DNA of 64,000 nucleotides from an uncultured Ruminococcus sp. (GTDB lineage Bacteria; Bacillota; Clostridia; Oscillospirales; Ruminococcaceae). Below, piece by piece: positions 34,554 to 44,023 of the stretch. Below the pieces are notes generated by a model. That model did not search any database. It saw nothing but the letters and a program-made list of their open reading frames with translations, and was not told the DNA's origin. Numbering within the stretch: position 1 is the stretch's first letter; every line of letters begins with the position of its first letter. The stretch lies in the NCBI GenBank assembly GCA_947178575.1, contig CAMWYX010000003.1:1-64000 (forward strand), read 5' to 3'. The position numbers were made by a program, and so were the translations under genes.

Positions 34554-35641
34554 AAAAAATAATCTGTCTGATTATGCTCTGCTGTATGATGACCGGCTGT
34601 ATCGAGGAAATAACGGAAATGCCGGTATCAGATGAACCGGAATCAGTTCCGTCCGAAGAACTGTACAGCGGTATTCTTGAAAGTCTCCGGAATATGTCTG
34701 ATTTTTCGGAATACAAAGGCTATGTTTCCGCCGATGATGCACAGTCTGCCGTTGAAAAAATATGCCGTGAATATCCTGAATTTTTCTGGATAGACGGATA
34801 CACGGTCAAGAGCGGTCAGCGGAAATCTTCAATTGAATTTGAACTCCTTAACGGTGTCGAAGCGGAAAATCTCGGAGATATGAGAAAAAAATTCAGCGAA
34901 TCGGCAGACAGAGTGCTGAATGAGATTTCTCCGGAACTTGACGACTATGAAAAAATAGTAAGCGTGCACGATTATCTGATAAACAATACGGTATATGACC
35001 ATGACGGAGTTGAATCCGACGGAAACGGTCTGTGGGGAACGGCTTACGGCTGTCTTGTGGACGGAAAGGCAGTATGTCAGGGATATTCCGAAGCGTTCAA
35101 ATACATAATGGACAGACTCGGAATAGAATGCGGAATCGTTACCGGAACTGCCGGAACTTCCGACCCTTACGGAGACAGCGGAAATTCCGAACCTCTGCCC
35201 CATGCGTGGAATTATGTCCGCCTTGACGGTATGTATTACTGGATTGACGTGACATGGGACGACCCTGACGATAAAGTTTCCGGAATGCCGGTCATGCACA
35301 CGTATTGTCTGATTGATGATGAACGAATAAAACGCACACGCATTTTTGATTCCGGTCAGGGATTTATTCCGTCATGTTATTCAATGGACGATAATTATTA
35401 TGTCAGAAACGGAGCATATATAAAATTCTGCAATGATGAGGCAGTGAGTTCGGCAATTTTATCGAGCCCGTACAGCGGGGAAGCCGAACTTATGTTTTCG
35501 GATTCAGATGTTTACAACAAATCCCTGAAAATGCTTTTTCAGGACGGCGGACTCTGGAATATAGCGGAATCTGCCGGAATAGGCGAGTCGGTCAGCTACA
35601 CGACCGACGATATTATGTATACCCTTAAAATAAGCTATTGA
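34550..35641 (+). CDS. Transglutaminase-like lipoprotein (copy 2)
   Basis: This 363-residue paralogue of the preceding protein has its own lipobox (MTGC). The same triad is present: Cys in GKAVCQGYSEAF, His in LPHAWNYVRL, Asp in YYWIDVTWDD. A loop insertion rich in Gly/Ser/Asp sits between Cys and His. The start is TTG, overlapping the previous stop by 4 nt. The pair looks like a tandem duplication that has diverged considerably, especially outside the catalytic core. Confidence 0.87.
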   Translation: MKKIICLIMLCCMMTGCIEEITEMPVSDEPESVPSEELYSGILESLRNMSDFSEYKGYVSADDAQSAVEKICREYPEFFWIDGYTVKSGQRKSSIEFELLNGVEAENLGDMRKKFSESADRVLNEISPELDDYEKIVSVHDYLINNTVYDHDGVESDGNGLWGTAYGCLVDGKAVCQGYSEAFKYIMDRLGIECGIVTGTAGTSDPYGDSGNSEPLPHAWNYVRLDGMYYWIDVTWDDPDDKVSGMPVMHTYCLIDDERIKRTRIFDSGQGFIPSCYSMDDNYYVRNGAYIKFCNDEAVSSAILSSPYSGEAELMFSDSDVYNKSLKMLFQDGGLWNIAESAGIGESVSYTTDDIMYTLKISY

Positions 35642-35642
35642 G

Positions 35643-35684
35643 AATCTGCCTGCACAGAAATTTTCTTGTGCCGACAGATTTTCA
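35643..35684 (+). terminator. Terminator behind the transglutaminase pair
   Basis: AATCTG and CAGATT form the base and GCACA/TGTGC the upper stem; TTTTC follows. Confidence 0.55.
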
Positions 35685-35710
35685 AAGCTGTTTCTTTTCG
35701 CAGGAAATAC

Positions 35711-35739
35711 TTGCAAAAAATAATCAGATATGATATAAT
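35711..35739 (+). promoter_or_regulatory. Promoter of the topoisomerase operon
   Basis: TTGCAA (35711-35716) and TATAAT (35734-35739) are 17 nt apart with a TGA extended element. Confidence 0.75.
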
Positions 35740-35780
35740 CTAAATCTGAATAACTATTTTTTCGTTGAAAGGATTATATT

Positions 35781-37760
35781 ATGGCAAAGAAAAAGGATTA
35801 TGGCAACGATAGTATCACCATGCTGAAAGGTGCTGACAAGGTTCGCAGGAGACCGGCGGTCATATTTGGTTCGGACGGTCTTGACGGCTGTGAGCATTCT
35901 GTTTTTGAGGTTATTTCAAATTCCATTGACGAAGCCCGTGCGGGTTACGGCGAAAGGATAATAATTACCTGTTTCCGTGACAATGTTATTGAAGTCGAGG
36001 ATTTCGGGCGTGGCTGTCCCGTTGATTTCAACAACAACGAACAGCGTTACAACTGGGAACTTGTATACTGCGAACTTTATGCCGGCGGAAAATATGATTC
36101 TTCTTCCGAATCGTATGAATATTCCCTCGGTCTTAACGGTCTCGGACTTTGTGCCACGCAGTTTGCATCGGAATTTATGGACGTTGAGGTAATAAGGGAC
36201 GGTTTCAGATATAATCTGCATTTTGAAAAGGGCGAAAATATCGGCGGACTTATGAAAGAACCCTGCGGAAAAAATCAGACCGGCACGAAAACACGCTGGA
36301 GACCTGATTTGGAAGTTTTTACGGATATTAATATTCCGGAAGATTTTTTTCATGATATTCTGAGACGGCAGGCGGTAGTCAATCCGGATATACTTTTTGT
36401 TCTTCGCTATGAGAATGAGGACGGAATATTCAATGAAACGGAGTTTATCTATAAAAACGGAATAACCGATTACGTCATGGAAACAGCAGGCGGAAATTCT
36501 CTTACCTCGGTACAGCACTGGACTGCCGAAAAACGAGGAAAAGACCGTGACGACAAGCCTGAATATAAAGTAAAATTAGATGTTGCACTGACTTTTTCAA
36601 ACAAGGTTAAACTGACGGAATATTATCACAATTCAAGCTTCCTTGAACACGGAGGCTCTCCGGAAGATGCCGTGAAACGTGCATTCACCGCACAGATAGA
36701 CAGCTATATAAAGTCTGTGAACGGCTATCAGAAAAACGAAAGCAAAATAAAATATGAAGATATTGAAGAATGTCTGATTCTTGTTTCGTCATCTTTTTCA
36801 ACTCAGACATCATACGAAAATCAGACGAAAAAGGCGATTACAAACAAGTTTATCCGTGAAGCAATGACGGAATTTCTGCGTCATCAGCTTGAAGTATATT
36901 TCATTGAAAATCCTGACGAAGCCAACAAGATTGCGGAGCAGGTTCTTTTAAATAAAAGAAGCCGTGAAAATGCAGAAAAAACCCGTCTGAACATGAAAAA
37001 GAAACTCTCCGGAACTATCGACCTTGCAAACAGCGTGGAAAAATTCGTTGACTGCCGTACAAAAGATATATCACGGCGTGAAATATATATCGTTGAGGGT
37101 GATTCTGCTCTCGGTTCTGTAAAGCTCGCCCGTGATGCGGAATTTCAGGCGGTTATACCGGTTCGTGGAAAGATACTCAACTGCCTTAAAGCAGAATATT
37201 CAAAGATTTTCAAAAGCGAGATAATAACCGATTTGATAAAAGTTCTCGGCTGTGGAGTTGAAGTGACAGCAAAAGCCAATAAGGAACTCTCAACTTTTGA
37301 TATAAACAATTTCCGCTGGAACAAAATAGTAATATGTACAGATGCGGACGTTGACGGATTCCAGATACGGACGCTGATTTTAACAATGCTGTATCGGCTC
37401 ACGCCCACGCTTATCGAGCAGGGATATGTATTCATTGCGGAATCTCCGTTGTTTGAGATAACGACTAAGGATAAGACATATTTTGCATATACGGAACAGG
37501 AAAAACAGCGTATATTGAAGAAAATCGGCAATAAGAAACATACAATACAGCGTTCAAAGGGTCTCGGCGAAAACGAACCGGATATGATGAATCTTACTAC
37601 AATGAATCCCGATACACGCCGTCTCATAAGAGTTACGGCTGACGATATACGTGAATCCGCCGAAGTTTTTGAAATGCTTCTCGGAGACGATTTACAGGGA
37701 CGAAAGGATTATATTTCGCAGTACGGTGCGGATTATCTTGAATTTGCTGACATTTCTTGA
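35781..37760 (+). CDS. parE: Divergent topoisomerase IV subunit B
   Basis: This 659-residue GyrB/ParE-family ATPase subunit has a GHKL ATP site: EVISNSIDEARAG, EDFGRGCPV, SLGLNGLGL and the Lys of TGTKTRW. A transducer and a TOPRIM domain (IVEGDSALGS, TDADVDGFQIRTL) follow. Compared with standard GyrB/ParE, EGDSAGGS reads EGDSALGS, DVDGAHIR reads DVDGFQIR, and SGGLHGVG reads LGLNGLG. The protein therefore belongs to a divergent branch that is likely a second type IIA enzyme beside gyrase. parC follows after 25 nt. Confidence 0.85.
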   Translation: MAKKKDYGNDSITMLKGADKVRRRPAVIFGSDGLDGCEHSVFEVISNSIDEARAGYGERIIITCFRDNVIEVEDFGRGCPVDFNNNEQRYNWELVYCELYAGGKYDSSSESYEYSLGLNGLGLCATQFASEFMDVEVIRDGFRYNLHFEKGENIGGLMKEPCGKNQTGTKTRWRPDLEVFTDINIPEDFFHDILRRQAVVNPDILFVLRYENEDGIFNETEFIYKNGITDYVMETAGGNSLTSVQHWTAEKRGKDRDDKPEYKVKLDVALTFSNKVKLTEYYHNSSFLEHGGSPEDAVKRAFTAQIDSYIKSVNGYQKNESKIKYEDIEECLILVSSSFSTQTSYENQTKKAITNKFIREAMTEFLRHQLEVYFIENPDEANKIAEQVLLNKRSRENAEKTRLNMKKKLSGTIDLANSVEKFVDCRTKDISRREIYIVEGDSALGSVKLARDAEFQAVIPVRGKILNCLKAEYSKIFKSEIITDLIKVLGCGVEVTAKANKELSTFDINNFRWNKIVICTDADVDGFQIRTLILTMLYRLTPTLIEQGYVFIAESPLFEITTKDKTYFAYTEQEKQRILKKIGNKKHTIQRSKGLGENEPDMMNLTTMNPDTRRLIRVTADDIRESAEVFEMLLGDDLQGRKDYISQYGADYLEFADIS

Positions 37761-37785
37761 TTTTATTTCTTTATAAGGAGAGACT

Positions 37786-40026
37786 ATGGCACGAAAGAAA
37801 AATACCGGAAAACCTGCTGTATTCAGGCACGAAGCCTATATAGAGGGTTCCGGCTCTGTTGTTGATGAAAAAATATCGGATACGCTCAAAAAAAATTATA
37901 TGCCCTACGCCATGAGCGTTATAATATCACGGGCATTGCCTGAAATTGACGGATTCAAGCCCTCGCACCGCAAGATACTCTATATGATGTATAAGCGTGG
38001 ACTGCTTAATCCGGAACGTGAACGTTCAAAGTCGGCAAACGTGGTAGGCGAGACAATGAAGCTTAATCCACACGGCGACCAGGCAATATATGAAACTCTT
38101 GTGCGTCTTACACGTGGAAACGAAGCACTTCTGCACCCTTATGTCGATTCAAAGGGAAATTTTGGAAAGCAGTATTCGTCCCGTATGCGTGCGGCGGCAT
38201 CACGTTATACGGAAGTAAAGCTGGAAAAGATATGCAACGAGCTTTTCCGTGATATTGACAGGGAAACAGTTGATTTTGTCCCGAACTATGACAATACCAT
38301 GCAGGAACCTACGCTCCTGCCGGCAACGTTTCCGACTGTTCTGGTCAACTCAAATACCGGAATCGCCGTATCTATGGCAAGCAATGTATGTCCGTTCAAT
38401 CTTGCGGAAATATGCGAGACCACAATTGCACTTATGAAAAATCCGGAGCATGATATTATAAAAACACTTAAAGGTCCGGATTTCCCCGGCGGCGGATTTC
38501 TTCTTTATGATGAGGACGAACTGAATAAAGTGTATGAAACAGGACGGGGAAGTATAAAGCTACGGTGTAAATACATCTATGACAAGCCGTCAAATTGCCT
38601 TGAAATCACGGAAATTCCGTATACTACCACTATCGAGGCTATTATTTCAAAGGTTGCGGAACTTGTCAAATCCGGCAAACTGCGTGAAGTATCATATATC
38701 CGTGACGAAACCGGTATTGACGGTCTTAAGATTGCCATAGACCTTAAACGAGGCACTGACCCCGAAAAGCTTATGCAGAAACTTTACAGGCTGACACCGT
38801 TGCAGGACAGTTATCCGTGCAACTTCAACATACTTATAGCCGGAACTCCGAAAGTCATGGGAGTAAGGGAAATACTTTCGGAATGGACGGCTTTCCGTGA
38901 GGAATGCGTCAAACGCCGTACTTATTTTGATTTGCACAGAAAAAAGGAAAAACTTCATCTTCTGGAAGCTTTGGCGAAAATACTTCTTGACATCGATAAG
39001 GCGGTAAATATAATCCGTGGAACGGAAAACGAGGACGAAGTTGTGCCGAATCTTATGGCAGGATTCGGAATCGACGAGGTTCAGGCGGAATATGTCGCAG
39101 AAATAAAGCTCCGGAACATCAACCGGCAGTATATTCTCCGCCGTATCGAGGACGTTGATGTTCTCAGAAACGAAATCGCAGAGCTTGAGGAAATACTCGG
39201 AGACAGAAACAAGATAAGACGTGTGATTATCGGCGAACTTAAAAAAGTTGCGAAAACATACGGAAAACCAAGAAAAACGCAGTTCTACTATAAATCCGAT
39301 GAAGAAGAATCGGTTGATATTGATGATACGCCGGATTATCCTGTAAATATATTTGTGACGGACAGCGGATATTTCAAGAAGATAACTCCCCAGTCCCTCA
39401 GAATGAGCGGTGAACAGAAGCTTAAAGAGGGAGATTATATTCGTCAGATAATCGAGGCAACAAATAAGACGGAGCTTATTTTCTTTACAGACAAAGCACA
39501 GGCTTATAAATCAAAAGCGAGTTCGTTTGACGACAGCAAGGCGAGTATTATGGGTGATTATCTTCCGGCAAAGCTTGGATTTGACGAGGGAGAATCGCTT
39601 AAAATACTTGTTCCGACTACAGATTACAGCGGATATATGATATTCTTTTTTGAAAACGGAAAAGTAGCAAAAATTCCGCTTGATTCATACGCAACCAAAA
39701 CCAACCGGCGGAAGCTGACAAAGGCATTTTCGGAAAAGTCTGTCCTTATTTCGGCGGTTTTCGTTGCAGGTGATACAGATGTTCTGCTCCGGACATCAGA
39801 CGGTCATGCACTTGTTTGTAATACCGGAATGATACTTCCTAAATCAACAAGGGACTCTCAGGGAGTTCAGGTAATCAGTCTCCGCAGGAATGCTGTTCTG
39901 GAATCGGCGGAGGTTATTCCGGAAGAAAAAGCCAATGAGTTTGAAAAATATCGTGTATCAACAGTTCCGTCAGCCGGAAAGCCGGAAAAGGACACCGGCG
40001 AGGCAAATCAGCTTACATTTGTTTAG
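37786..40026 (+). CDS. parC: Divergent topoisomerase IV subunit A
   Basis: This 746-residue GyrA/ParC-family cleavage subunit carries the catalytic Tyr in AAASRYTEVKL. DNA-gate motifs include MPYAMSVIISRALPEIDGFKP. The tower and coiled coil follow. The C-terminal domain (about 500-746) has beta-pinwheel blades but no GyrA box (QRRGGKG-like). That fits topoisomerase IV better than gyrase. It is cotranscribed with parE; ribosome site AAGGAGAG. Confidence 0.88.
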   Translation: MARKKNTGKPAVFRHEAYIEGSGSVVDEKISDTLKKNYMPYAMSVIISRALPEIDGFKPSHRKILYMMYKRGLLNPERERSKSANVVGETMKLNPHGDQAIYETLVRLTRGNEALLHPYVDSKGNFGKQYSSRMRAAASRYTEVKLEKICNELFRDIDRETVDFVPNYDNTMQEPTLLPATFPTVLVNSNTGIAVSMASNVCPFNLAEICETTIALMKNPEHDIIKTLKGPDFPGGGFLLYDEDELNKVYETGRGSIKLRCKYIYDKPSNCLEITEIPYTTTIEAIISKVAELVKSGKLREVSYIRDETGIDGLKIAIDLKRGTDPEKLMQKLYRLTPLQDSYPCNFNILIAGTPKVMGVREILSEWTAFREECVKRRTYFDLHRKKEKLHLLEALAKILLDIDKAVNIIRGTENEDEVVPNLMAGFGIDEVQAEYVAEIKLRNINRQYILRRIEDVDVLRNEIAELEEILGDRNKIRRVIIGELKKVAKTYGKPRKTQFYYKSDEEESVDIDDTPDYPVNIFVTDSGYFKKITPQSLRMSGEQKLKEGDYIRQIIEATNKTELIFFTDKAQAYKSKASSFDDSKASIMGDYLPAKLGFDEGESLKILVPTTDYSGYMIFFFENGKVAKIPLDSYATKTNRRKLTKAFSEKSVLISAVFVAGDTDVLLRTSDGHALVCNTGMILPKSTRDSQGVQVISLRRNAVLESAEVIPEEKANEFEKYRVSTVPSAGKPEKDTGEANQLTFV

Positions 40027-40046
40027 AGTCTGATTTCACGGGAGTT

Positions 40047-40075
40047 TTGATATAAAATCGAAATAACTTTATAAT
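40047..40075 (+). promoter_or_regulatory. Promoter of the FHA-SEDS-PBP operon
   Basis: TTGATA (40047-40052) and TATAAT (40070-40075) are 17 nt apart. The leader is about 100 nt and very purine-rich. Confidence 0.7.
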
Positions 40076-40077
40076 AT

Positions 40078-40098
40078 GCGGAGAACAGAGTTCTCCGC
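40078..40098 (+). promoter_or_regulatory. Hairpin at the 5' end of the FHA operon mRNA
   Basis: GCGGAGAAC pairs with GTTCTCCGC around a 3-nt loop. It lies at the predicted transcription start. It has no T-run, though it could alternatively be the tail of a terminator for parC. Confidence 0.45.
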
Positions 40099-40182
40099 TA
40101 ATCTGACAATAATGACAGAAAATAAAAAAAGACACGGATAAGTAAAAAGAGATAAAAACAGACGGAAAGAGAGGTAAAAACG

Positions 40183-40587
40183 ATGGACAACAGTATTGTA
40201 ATGATTGCAATAGCAGTACTTGATATATGTGCTCTTGTACTCATGATAACATCATGTGTTGAACGTCATTCGGGGCGGAAACGTTGGAGCAAGATGACTT
40301 CTGATATGGAACTTGCGGAAAATGACAGGATATTCCCTCTTGAATGCGATGAAATATTGATAGGGAGACACGCTTCGGCAGATATACGTATTCAGGATAT
40401 GTCGGTATCACGTTACCACGCAATGCTTAATGTAAGCGGTGGGAAATGGTCTGTTACTGATTTAAATTCCAAATCCGGAATATATGTCAACGGAAGAAAG
40501 GTTCAGAATATAAGGCTTTATGAAGGAGATGTAATAGTTCTCGGGACACGCCGGCTTGTTTTCAGGAGAAAGGAGTTACAGCGATGA
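40183..40587 (+). CDS. Membrane-anchored FHA-domain protein
   Basis: This 134-residue protein has one N-terminal membrane helix (about 4-22), a basic stretch and an FHA domain (about 50-130). The phosphothreonine-binding motifs are intact: IGRHASADI, SRYHAML and NGRKV. FHA domains read Ser/Thr kinase marks. The stop overlaps the ATG of the SEDS gene by 4 nt. By analogy to actinobacterial fha-rodA-pbpA clusters it may link phosphorylation to wall synthesis. No kinase is in the window. Confidence 0.88.
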   Translation: MDNSIVMIAIAVLDICALVLMITSCVERHSGRKRWSKMTSDMELAENDRIFPLECDEILIGRHASADIRIQDMSVSRYHAMLNVSGGKWSVTDLNSKSGIYVNGRKVQNIRLYEGDVIVLGTRRLVFRRKELQR

Positions 40588-41864
40588 GTAATCCGGTATC
40601 ATACTTTTTTTCATGTCTTTTTGTGCTTGCTGCTCACGGAACAATGCTTTTCAGTGTGTTTTCCAACGGAAAATACAGCAGTGTAAATGATGTGGTCATA
40701 CTTGCGGCGGCGGTTATCGGGCTTGATTTGTTGTATTTCATAGTAATGCCGTTTTTCCGGCAAAAAACATACGCCGTTGATTTCATGCTTGTTCTTATTC
40801 TGAATATGAGTATTATATTTCAGTCATGTTTCGGAGGAGTAAAGCTTGATGTGAAGCATTTTGTGACCTGTATAACAGCTCTTGCCTCATGCCGTGCAGG
40901 ATATATCCTGTGCTGTGACCACCGCTGGATAGAGAGCAAGAAAAAATTTATATGGGCAGGAATCGGCATACTTATGGTGATAATCCTGCTGTTTACCGGA
41001 AGTCGCAGTATGTGGATAGATTTGGGATTCATGACAATACAGCCGTCAGAATTTATAAAACCTCTGCTGATACTTGCCTGTGCCACATCGGTTTCGGAAC
41101 AGCAGAACAAGCATCAGATATGGAAATTCAATATAGTATACGATAACCTGATAATTTTCGGAATCACAGCGGTGGTACTGTTGTTCCAGTGGTGGTGCAG
41201 GGATTTGGGAAGTATACCGACTTTCGGAGCGATATATGCTTCGGGATTTATTCTGCGTATCTGTTATCCGAAAGCAAAATATTCCAAAAAGACTCTTATA
41301 ATCGCCGGAATCTGTGTTGCGGTTCTGGGAATTGTGGCAATTATAGTTGCTCCGCCGTATGTCAAGGAACGTATATTCGTGAATATCTGGGACGATACAA
41401 GCGGAACAGGCTATCAGCAGTCAAAAGCGTTAATCGGAATAGCCGAGGGAGGCTGGTTCGGCAAGGGAGCAGGAAACGGAATGCTCCATGATGTCTTTGC
41501 AAGCGAAAGCGATATAGTATTTGCAACTATATGCGAGGAATGGGGACTTCTCTTTGCACTTATGATGATTCTCATGCTCCTGATAATGACCGCAATGCCG
41601 TTGATAAATCCTCCACGTTCATATTATCACGGAAATATCTGTGCCGGAGTATGTGCGGCATTCACGGTACAGATGGCACTTAATATTTTTGGTTCGTGCA
41701 ATATGATACCGTTTACCGGAGTAACGTTGCCGTTTATATCGGAGGGCGGAAGTTCAATGGTTACAAGCGGATTCATGATAGGAATGATAGTAGCGTCACA
41801 GTCTCCGGAGTTTAATCAGGCTGTCCGCAGTACGGGAACTACGAGAACTATGAATCGGGGTTGA
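40584..41864 (+). CDS. SEDS-family peptidoglycan polymerase (FtsW/RodA type)
   Basis: This 426-residue protein has about ten membrane helices and SEDS motifs: CRDLGSIPTF (the PDLGT-like motif), GGWFGKGAG, DIVFATICEEWG and PFTGVTLPFISEGGSS. SEDS proteins polymerise glycan strands from lipid II together with a class B PBP. FtsW, RodA and SpoVE cannot be told apart by eye. It lies between the FHA gene and the PBP with overlapping ends, so the three are translationally coupled. Confidence 0.9.
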   Translation: MSNPVSYFFSCLFVLAAHGTMLFSVFSNGKYSSVNDVVILAAAVIGLDLLYFIVMPFFRQKTYAVDFMLVLILNMSIIFQSCFGGVKLDVKHFVTCITALASCRAGYILCCDHRWIESKKKFIWAGIGILMVIILLFTGSRSMWIDLGFMTIQPSEFIKPLLILACATSVSEQQNKHQIWKFNIVYDNLIIFGITAVVLLFQWWCRDLGSIPTFGAIYASGFILRICYPKAKYSKKTLIIAGICVAVLGIVAIIVAPPYVKERIFVNIWDDTSGTGYQQSKALIGIAEGGWFGKGAGNGMLHDVFASESDIVFATICEEWGLLFALMMILMLLIMTAMPLINPPRSYYHGNICAGVCAAFTVQMALNIFGSCNMIPFTGVTLPFISEGGSSMVTSGFMIGMIVASQSPEFNQAVRSTGTTRTMNRG

Positions 41865-41869
41865 TTGTC

Positions 41870-43240
41870 ATGAAAAGTATAAGAAGATGCCAGCATATTA
41901 TCACAGTTTTCCTGTCTGTCTTTATTATCGGAACTGTAATTCTTGTCCTGCGGATAAACAGGGAAGCACCGTTTTATATGAGTCATTCCGAAAATTACGA
42001 GCTCGGCATGGTTTACGACAGAAACGGAGATGTTCTGTTTGACGGACTGGGAAAGGGAGAATATCCGGACAATCATTTTATAGATGTGGGAAATCTTATC
42101 GGCGACGACAAGGGGCAGATGGAAAATACTCTTGTGGCAAAGAATATAGACAAACTCAATAATTACAGCTTTTCAGCCGGAATCGTCCGTGAGGGCGGAA
42201 AAGCGGCTATATATACAACTCTTGACCATTCGGCAAACCGTGCCGTATATAATGCGTATATGGGAGCAAAAGGCTGTGCCGTGGCTTATAACTACAAAAC
42301 CGGCGAGATACTGGTATGCACAAGTCTCCCTAATATCGACCCGACAAAAGGATACGGAAATATCGGAAATATGGAATCCGGTACGCTTATTTCAAAGGCA
42401 ATGTACGGAACAGTCCCAGGTTCTACGCAGAAAGTCAGCACGGTTATTTCGGCAATGGAGATAATGGGAAAGGAAAAACTTTTTTCAAAAAAATACAGCT
42501 GTCAGGGATTCTATATAAACGGAACAGACGGGAAAATAGATTGTCATAACTCATACGGTCACGGTGAACAGAATATACAGCAGGCTGTCGAAAACAGCTG
42601 TAATCCGTTTTTCGCTCAGCTTGTCGAGGACGAGGATATGTCTCTTGAAAAGATAAAGGATATGTATACAAAATTAGGATATGCAGTAAGCGACGGCGAA
42701 AATGATGCGGAAATGAAGTACATAGACATCAACGGAATAGAATGTGAAAGAGCATCAACAACACTTACGGATTCCGCTGATTTTTCCACGCAGTGGGGCT
42801 GTATCGGACAGGGCGAAACTCTTGCCAGTCCGGTTCAGCTGATGATGTGGCAGAGTGCAGTCGCCAACGGAACAGGAAAGATGACTATGCCGTATCTCAT
42901 AGAACGTGTTACCGATGTATACGGCGATGAAACAGAAAGTTCTGAAACAAACTACAGCGAACAGCTTTTCAGTTCCGAAACCGCCGAAACAGTAAAACAG
43001 ATACTTCTTACCAACGGTGAAAATCACTATGCATATTCTATCCCCGGATATAATGTCGCAATAAAGAGCGGTACTGCTCAGGTAAAGGACGGAGCAGAGG
43101 AAAATGCACTCCTTGTGGGATTTGTAAACGATACAGCAAATCCTATAGCATTCTGCGTTGTGCTGGAAAACAAATACAGTACTCCCGCAGTTGCGGAAAA
43201 TATCGTAACAACCATGCTGAATAATTTATGCAGTAACTGA
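41870..43240 (+). CDS. Class B penicillin-binding protein, PbpA-like
   Basis: This protein of about 456 residues has one N-terminal membrane helix, a short N-terminal domain and a transpeptidase domain. The active-site motifs are STQK (in PGSTQKVS), SCN (in VENSCNPFF) and KSGTAQ. It cross-links peptides and is the presumed partner of the SEDS protein. The short pedestal resembles actinobacterial PbpA more than FtsI. ATG 41870 is used; the ORF track offers a TTG at 41861 that overlaps the SEDS stop. Confidence 0.9.
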   Translation: MKSIRRCQHIITVFLSVFIIGTVILVLRINREAPFYMSHSENYELGMVYDRNGDVLFDGLGKGEYPDNHFIDVGNLIGDDKGQMENTLVAKNIDKLNNYSFSAGIVREGGKAAIYTTLDHSANRAVYNAYMGAKGCAVAYNYKTGEILVCTSLPNIDPTKGYGNIGNMESGTLISKAMYGTVPGSTQKVSTVISAMEIMGKEKLFSKKYSCQGFYINGTDGKIDCHNSYGHGEQNIQQAVENSCNPFFAQLVEDEDMSLEKIKDMYTKLGYAVSDGENDAEMKYIDINGIECERASTTLTDSADFSTQWGCIGQGETLASPVQLMMWQSAVANGTGKMTMPYLIERVTDVYGDETESSETNYSEQLFSSETAETVKQILLTNGENHYAYSIPGYNVAIKSGTAQVKDGAEENALLVGFVNDTANPIAFCVVLENKYSTPAVAENIVTTMLNNLCSN

Positions 43241-43305
43241 TTTGTTGAATCCTACAAAAATGCAGAAAAATATTGTATAAAATAAACAAAAATATCAAAA
43301 AGCCC

Positions 43306-43334
43306 TTGTAAAATTTGTTTTATTGTGTTATAAT
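43306..43334 (+). promoter_or_regulatory. Promoter of hpf
   Basis: TTGTAA (43306-43311) and TATAAT (43329-43334) are 17 nt apart. In the leader CTTGA-TTCG-TCAAG (43385-43398) can form a small UUCG-capped hairpin. Confidence 0.65.
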
Positions 43335-43420
43335 GTAGTCATGGTAATTCACAGATGTGCAATGCCGTATCATTAAACTTTTGTCTTGATTCGTCAAGGT
43401 CAAAAAGGAGGACTACAATT

Positions 43421-43948
43421 ATGAAAATTACTATCGCAGCAAAAAAAATGCAAGTTCCGCAGAACTTCACTGAATACGCAGAATCAAAACTCGATGCAAA
43501 ACTCGGAAAATTTTTCGGCGATGAAGCCGATGCCAAAATCGTGATGTCTGAAGTTAAAAATCAGATAGTCATTGAGCTTACAGTTAAATATAACAGCATT
43601 ATCTATCGTGCAGAGCGTTCAGCCGTTGACAAGAACGCCGCTCTTGACGATGCTATCGATAAAATTATCAGACAGATACGCAAGAATAAGACAAAGGTCG
43701 AAAAGAAACTCAAGGACTCCGCATTCAAGCAGTCATTCACAGAGCCTGTTGAGGAAATCGCACATTACGATGTCATCAAGGAAAAGAAGTTCAAGCTCCG
43801 TCCTATGGATACGGAAGAAGCTGTACTCCAGATGAATCTTCTGGGTCATACATTCTTTATGTTCCTCAATGCCAAGACAGGTGCGGTAAATGTGGTGTAC
43901 AAGCGTGCCGACGGAACTTACGGTCTGCTTTCACCGGATAACAACTGA
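43421..43948 (+). CDS. hpf: Ribosome hibernation promoting factor, long form
   Basis: This 175-residue protein has an N-terminal HPF/YfiA domain (about 1-100) that binds the 30S decoding region. A linker follows, then a C-terminal domain (about 120-175, with KFKLRPMDTEEAVLQMNLLGH) that dimerises 70S ribosomes into 100S particles. The ORF-track start is 66 nt too early; ATG 43421 has AAGGAGG upstream. Confidence 0.94.
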   Translation: MKITIAAKKMQVPQNFTEYAESKLDAKLGKFFGDEADAKIVMSEVKNQIVIELTVKYNSIIYRAERSAVDKNAALDDAIDKIIRQIRKNKTKVEKKLKDSAFKQSFTEPVEEIAHYDVIKEKKFKLRPMDTEEAVLQMNLLGHTFFMFLNAKTGAVNVVYKRADGTYGLLSPDNN

Positions 43949-43963
43949 TAATAATTCCAAAGC

Positions 43964-44006
43964 CTGTACCGACAGTGTATTCATAGACCGTCGGTACAGT
44001 TTCTTT
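43964..44006 (+). terminator. Terminator of hpf
   Basis: CTGTACCGAC (43964-43973) and GTCGGTACAG (43990-43999) form a 10-bp stem followed by TTTCTTT. Confidence 0.65.
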
Positions 44007-44023
44007 AGGTAAGGAGAATTTAT

